A DNA stretch of 23,713 nucleotides from Stagonosporopsis chrysanthemi (lineage: Eukaryota; Ascomycota; Dothideomycetes; Pleosporales; Didymellaceae): contig JAFISE010000315.1 of the NCBI GenBank assembly GCA_022560025.1, positions 1-23,713 of the forward strand, in the 5' to 3' direction. Below, one piece after another: positions 19,236-23,713 of the stretch. The first letter of the stretch is position 1. Each line of letters starts with the position of its first letter. The notes below the pieces were generated by a model. The model was not told the origin of the DNA, made no database searches, and saw nothing but the letters and a program-made list of their open reading frames with translations. The position numbers and the translations under genes are program-made.

Positions 19236-22200
19236 ATAGTTGTGCAATTTTATTATTAAGTTTAGTAATTTTAGTTTAGATTTTCTACGTGTTAAATAAC
19301 TAGTTATTATAGTTATTAATAACAGCTACTCTCTGTATTGCGTAAGCTTTACTCTTTTCTGCAGCTGCTGTTCTCTTTATAAGAAAGTAGATAGGCTAAC
19401 CTTTTTAATATCTTTATCTGTTTCGCTCTTAATATCAATTCTAATCTTACCTACTAGCCTAACGCAGGCAGGCAACTTAAGAAGATTATCTACCTTATTA
19501 TAGGGTAGAGTGTTGTCCTCTACTGTAGCCTCTAAGAATATTAAATCCTTTAGGATTATAATCTCTCAGATAGCTTAGGCAGAAAGTCTGTACCTCTAAT
19601 CTCTAAGCACGTCTCTAGCAGTATTAAATACTTGCTCTACTTCTACTTGTAAGATAAGTACTGCTAGAATATCTTTTACAACTTGTGCAAGATAAGGATA
19701 AGAAGCTTTGTTTAACTTCTACTACTCTAAGATATTAAAGCCGTCGCCTAATAGAACGTAGGGTGTACTTAGATAGGACTCCCCTTTAAATCTAGTTAGG
19801 CCTATATTCTTATCTGCATTAAAAGTTAAACTTTAACTGTATGCAGAAAAGCTTGCTGACTGTAATTAAATTAGTGTAGCTAGCTTACGAAACTATTTAC
19901 CCTCTAACAATTGCCTTAAGATAGTATTAGAGACTAGGCTATTACCCCTAGTCTTAGTACTATTATAGCGGTCTAGATAGTCTAAAAATTCTTAACAGTA
20001 AGTATACTTCTAATAAACTTCTTACAACTTATCCTAGATCTTGTTAGCATGTAGCTGTAATAGCAAACTGTAATAACAGTACCTTATAAGCAGTTAGCTT
20101 TTGTGTAGGGTCTAGAATTGTTGCACAATTAAAAAGGAAACTCTAATCTCTACTTGTTCTTACGTAGTATTTTAACAACTTTGCACGACCTTTATCTGCT
20201 ACAGCCTAAACAACGTCTAGCTACTTGTTGCTGTTAACACTGTTAGTATCTTCTCTAAGCTTGCTAGTTATATCTTCTAAGAAATTAAAAAGGCGTCTAT
20301 ATATAAGCTAGATATATAGAATATAAGGCTTGTAGTTCTTACTTAGATAGCCTGTTACTACCTTAAAGTTCTTTAGCATGTGTATAATTGCCTAGAGATA
20401 GTGCTACTTAGATGCTCTAAGGCAGAGTTTCTTAAGGTCTTTAAAATCTGCCTTAGCAGTATCTTGATTAGCCCTAAAACTTGTGCCTTTTAGCTAGATT
20501 TCTTGCTTAAGCTATTTGTTAATATATAGCTAAAGCTTAACTACGCGTTTACACATATTATACGTAGAATTCTACCTTGTTTTTACGTCCTAAATAACTA
20601 ACAGGTGTTTGCTTGCTAGTAGGTTCTGCTAAGTTGCTAAAAACCTCTTAAATTGTTGAAGCGATAGATTAATTGCAATAATAATAGCTTACAGCTGTGT
20701 CTTTATAAGTATATAATAAATGTCTATAATAAAAGAAAGTTTACTTTGTGTAAAGAATTAGAGACTAATATATCTGTTTAAATATTTTAAACGTAGTAAG
20801 ATTGCAGTGTTTCTCCTTGTTCTATTTCTAGAGAAGCTAACAGCTTTAGATAGAATATAATATCCTAAACAACAAGATTAATTATGTGCGCAAGGCAAAG
20901 AATAGTATTTTCTCTAGAGCTCTATATGTAACTTTCTTTAGCTAGAAGAGCTTTAACTAACTGTAATAAAGTACTGTTATTACTTGTATTATTATATATA
21001 ATACTAAGCAACCTTTTTATAGTACTTGTACTTTAAAGGACTTGTATAACTTCCTTAGCTATAGACGTTTTAGTATGCCTTCCTCACATAGGGATAAAAT
21101 CTAGTAGCACCTCTTAAAGCTTCTACTTATTGTTAATATAGTATCTTTTAATTGCTAGGAAGCTTAGGTAATTACTAAAAGTCTAGGCATTAAGTGCAAT
21201 AGATAGCCTTGTATATTTACTAAGGTCCTAGAGTTGTGCTGCCTTAGTGTCTTTAAATTAATGCTTAAATAACGTGCTAAATTTATAACAGCTAGTTAAC
21301 ACAGCCTTAGGCTGAAGGAAGTGTATAAACTGTTAAAATAATAGCTGCTTAACTGTTTAGAATAACTAATTGTTGTTAATAACAAGCTGTACAATTTTCT
21401 TTTTAAAAGCAAGTATTAAGTATACTAGATGTAGAATAGTAGCCTGCTAAGATTATTATTGTTGTAGCATAGTAGATAGCTAGCTATGTAAAGGTATTCT
21501 AATTTGCAAACAGGTTTAAGACCTTAGGTAATTTAGTATATACTTAGTTCTAATGCTTTTTACTGTTAGGTGTTATAATATATGCTTACAGTTAAGGCAA
21601 TATAGATGCAGATAGCTAGTAAAGGTGTAGGCAGCCTCTCTAAATTAAGTCTAGACATATCTAGTGTAAGAGGCAGAACCTTATTACAGATGTAGCACAA
21701 CAGGATCTCTAGCCTAAGCTATAGTACTCTACTATCTGTCTTATGTAATTAGTATTGCCTTGCTCTCTTTACTTTCCTAGAGACTGCGCTGCAGTTGCTT
21801 TAGCAAGTAAACTAATTGCTAGGTTCTACCTTTTATAGTCTAGGGTGCAATTATTTTAAGGCCCTTAAGATCTTACAGTATACTAGATGCTCTATTAGCC
21901 CTGTTGCTAGCTAGAGGTAAGAGTATAGCTGTAATAATTAAACGTAATAATTAATTGCAATATAATATTTTAGTAGGAAAAAAAAACAGTGTAGACAGGT
22001 TTAAAGAATATTGCTAAAAGAAAATCTATAGATAACGCGTCTAATATTCCTAGCGTCTTTACTTTAACAATCTCTAGATATTATTCCTATAACAAGTTAA
22101 GCATAATTAAAGTTTAGGAGAAATTGTTAAGGTCTAAGCTGTTTTAATTAGTTATAATAATCTACTAAGGAGCTAGCGCACTAGACGGCTTGTATCTACT

Positions 22201-23583
22201 TATTATTATTGCTATTATTACTCTTATCTTCTTTATTACTAGCTAAGTCTTCTAAATTGCTAAAACTCTTAAAATTAGTTTTCTCCTCCTCTATAAGAGC
22301 TTGCTAATACTGCTTATCTGTCTTATACTTATTTAGTATAGCTGCAAAGTATGCCTCTAGCTTAACACTATTATCCTTAAGTTCTTCCTTGTACTTATTG
22401 CTATTATTACCCTTAATATAAGGGTTGTCTGCAGTTAGAAGAAGGCTGCTATTGCCTAGATTAGCTAGGTAATTATTAGGCTTACGCTGCCTAGTACTAT
22501 TAGTAAATATATATAATAATTAGATGTAATAACTTACTTTTACTTATTATCTAGGCACACAGCTAGACTCTTTAGTAAAAGCTTGTTACAAAACTTAACC
22601 TACTCTTCTTTCTTAGTATTAGAGTTAAAGGTGTTAGTTTTTAGCTTCTTAAGACTCTTCTAATACTCTTTTTAGAAGATAATTTTAAAGGCACTACTAG
22701 CACTAAACAGGCGTTTAGCTGCCTAGCTAGTACCTAACTCCTCCTTCTTCTTAACAGCAGTATTAACCTTAGAGATAGATGTTAAATAGTTACGCATATT
22801 AATCTTATAATTAATAGCATTTTATTTTTTATAGGCAGCACTAAGCTTATCTTTAAGCTATTCTGCTATATTTAGTTAGAATAAAAATATAATAACAGGA
22901 CGTAATAACTAACTGCTCTTGCAAATATTGTAGCAGGTCTAGTTAAGATCTTCTTTAGCTTGTTACTAGATCTTAGTCTTTTATTTAGCAGTGCTAGCTA
23001 TATAAGTTGCTACTGTCTTTAGTTTTTTAAAAAGCTAATATTTTACTGTGCAGTTAGCGTTGCAGGCCTTGCTAATAGCTGCCTCTTCTTTATTGCAAAG
23101 TAAAGCTCTAGTTCTCTGCTAGATTGCGCAGGTAGAATTGCTAAGCTAGCCCTTAAAAGAGAATGTTAAATTAGTAGAGCAGCCTTTCTTAGATCTACCT
23201 TAGCTGTGCTGATTAAGGACGTAGCGAACCTTAGCCTCTTAAGTTGCAAAGCCCTATTACAATTAGCTTTAGCAATGTAATAAGTAGCTGTAATAATTAC
23301 GTTAATAAGACTGTTCTATTCTTCTAGTTTAAAGCAATCTAGAATGTACAAACTACTAGCAAAAGCAGGCAGCTTAGGCTTATCTTCTTGCTTAATATAG
23401 GGCTGTTAGACGTCTTCTATAGGGTCTATAGCTATAATAATAGCGTGCAAAATTATATACAAGTATAGTAGTTATTGTAGTTAGGTTACTAACTAGTTAC
23501 TAGTTTGCAGCTTTGTTTTTTTAAGCTAGGTAGCCTATGCACTGCAGGCAAACAAAAACGCGCCTAAATTGCAAGACCCTTAT
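19236..23583 (-). mobile_element. hAT-type DNA transposon, about 4.3 kb, degraded
   Basis: A transposase with a clear hAT C-terminal domain lies on the - strand. Candidate termini are imperfect inverted sequences: TAGTTGTGCAATTTTATT near 19238 on the + strand and AGGGTCTTGCAATTTAGG reading inward from about 23583 on the - strand. AGGGTCTTGCAA looks like a hAT end, but no 8-bp target duplication could be matched. A CAGGG at 19173-19177 is an alternative left end. Boundaries are tentative; the right end could lie past the window. Confidence 0.6.
19380..23290 (-). pseudogene. hAT-family transposase with C-terminal dimerisation domain, degraded
   Basis: The C-terminal domain at 19579-19745 (- strand) reads DGFNILE-stop-stop-KLNKASYPYL, then AQVVKDILAV, VEVEQVFNTARDVLR and YRLSA. 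This is the hAT dimerisation signature (family: W-W-K-N and S-x-x-x-E-R-x-F-S), with the two Trp codons turned into stops. The N-terminal region, about 22740-23270, can be read in one frame through RIP stops. It is Lys/Ala/Ser-rich with a few Cys (CNANC near 23050-23070), suggesting a DNA-binding or coiled-coil part, but no standard BED finger is evident. An Asn/Asp/Ser-rich acidic linker lies at 22190-22260. The N- and C-terminal parts lie in different frames, so indels or introns exist between. The middle (19750-22190) was not resolved into motifs. A span of about 1300 codons is long for the family; an extra ORF or introns may be included. Confidence 0.65.
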
Positions 23584-23713
23584 GCTTATAGTTTGCATAT
23601 CTACGCTGCAAAATATTAGATTAACTAGAAAACAGTATTATTAAAAAGCGCGTCTTGCATTTAATAATGTAGTAATTTATTACAGTTATCTATTACAGTA
23701 ACAGCTAGCAAGT
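23584..23713. other. Flank beyond the candidate hAT right end
   Basis: The final 130 bases hold no recognised gene. They include an AAAAAGCGCGTCTTGCATTT stretch that partly repeats the GCGCG and TCTTGCA/TTGCAAGA elements of the candidate TIR at 23550-23583. The real terminus may therefore be a compound or repeated subterminal structure, or lie outside the window. Confidence 0.35.

Noticed and set aside
19173..23620. CATCTACGCT-like sequence at both hAT sides (about 19180 and 23600) as terminal repeats
   Set aside because: The two occurrences are in the same orientation, not inverted, and only about ten bases long; likely chance.
1..23713. rRNA, tRNA or intact host genes
   Set aside because: No tRNA-like fold, rRNA block or intact coding sequence was recognised on either strand; I cannot exclude a strongly RIPped remnant.

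Overview
The window is a graveyard of transposable elements from a filamentous fungus, most likely a Pezizomycotina ascomycete with strong repeat-induced point mutation (RIP). It is very AT-rich and full of TAA and TAG. There is no intact gene: the only two uninterrupted frames above about 60 codons (12763-12963 + and 13437-13658 -) look like chance. The trinucleotides TCA, CCA, TGA and TGG are almost absent, while ACA, GCA, TGC and TGT remain common. That is the footprint of C-to-T mutation at CpA preceded by a pyrimidine. I identified the elements by reading motifs through RIP-made stop codons. The species cannot be named from this sequence.

Layout. (1) 112 to about 6943: an element on the + strand with direct terminal repeats of about 292 bp. 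It carries one very large ruined gene (about 500-5000) whose centre is a RecQ-like DEAD/DEAH helicase. The helicase is preceded by a region with faint tyrosine-recombinase-like motifs and followed by a Cys-rich stretch. The 3' part holds a 150-bp duplication and a 17-bp minisatellite. No reverse transcriptase or integrase was seen, so this is not an ordinary LTR retrotransposon. (2) 7258-9392 and 10134-12267: two nearly full-length Fot1/pogo-type DNA transposons of 2135 and 2134 bp, each with TIRs of about 38 bp, TA at both ends and a dead DDE transposase on the - strand. They are separated by an unassigned 0.74-kb spacer. (3) 12270 to about 13180: a diverged, right-truncated relative of the same family that abuts copy 2 and shares its TA. 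(4) About 13600-19172: a non-LTR retrotransposon (LINE, Tad/I-like) on the - strand with ORF1 zinc knuckle, APE-type endonuclease, reverse transcriptase, RNase H and C-terminal zinc finger, all RIP-damaged. Its 5' end lies in a GC-richer repeat tract. (5) About 19240-23580: a large hAT-type element on the - strand with a clear C-terminal dimerisation domain. It is slightly less depleted in the RIP-target trinucleotides.

Nothing in the window can work as written. Its value is as a record of RIP context preference and of an unusual helicase-bearing element that could be reconstructed from homologous copies. All identifications are by eye, without database support, and boundaries given as 'about' are uncertain by tens to hundreds of bases.
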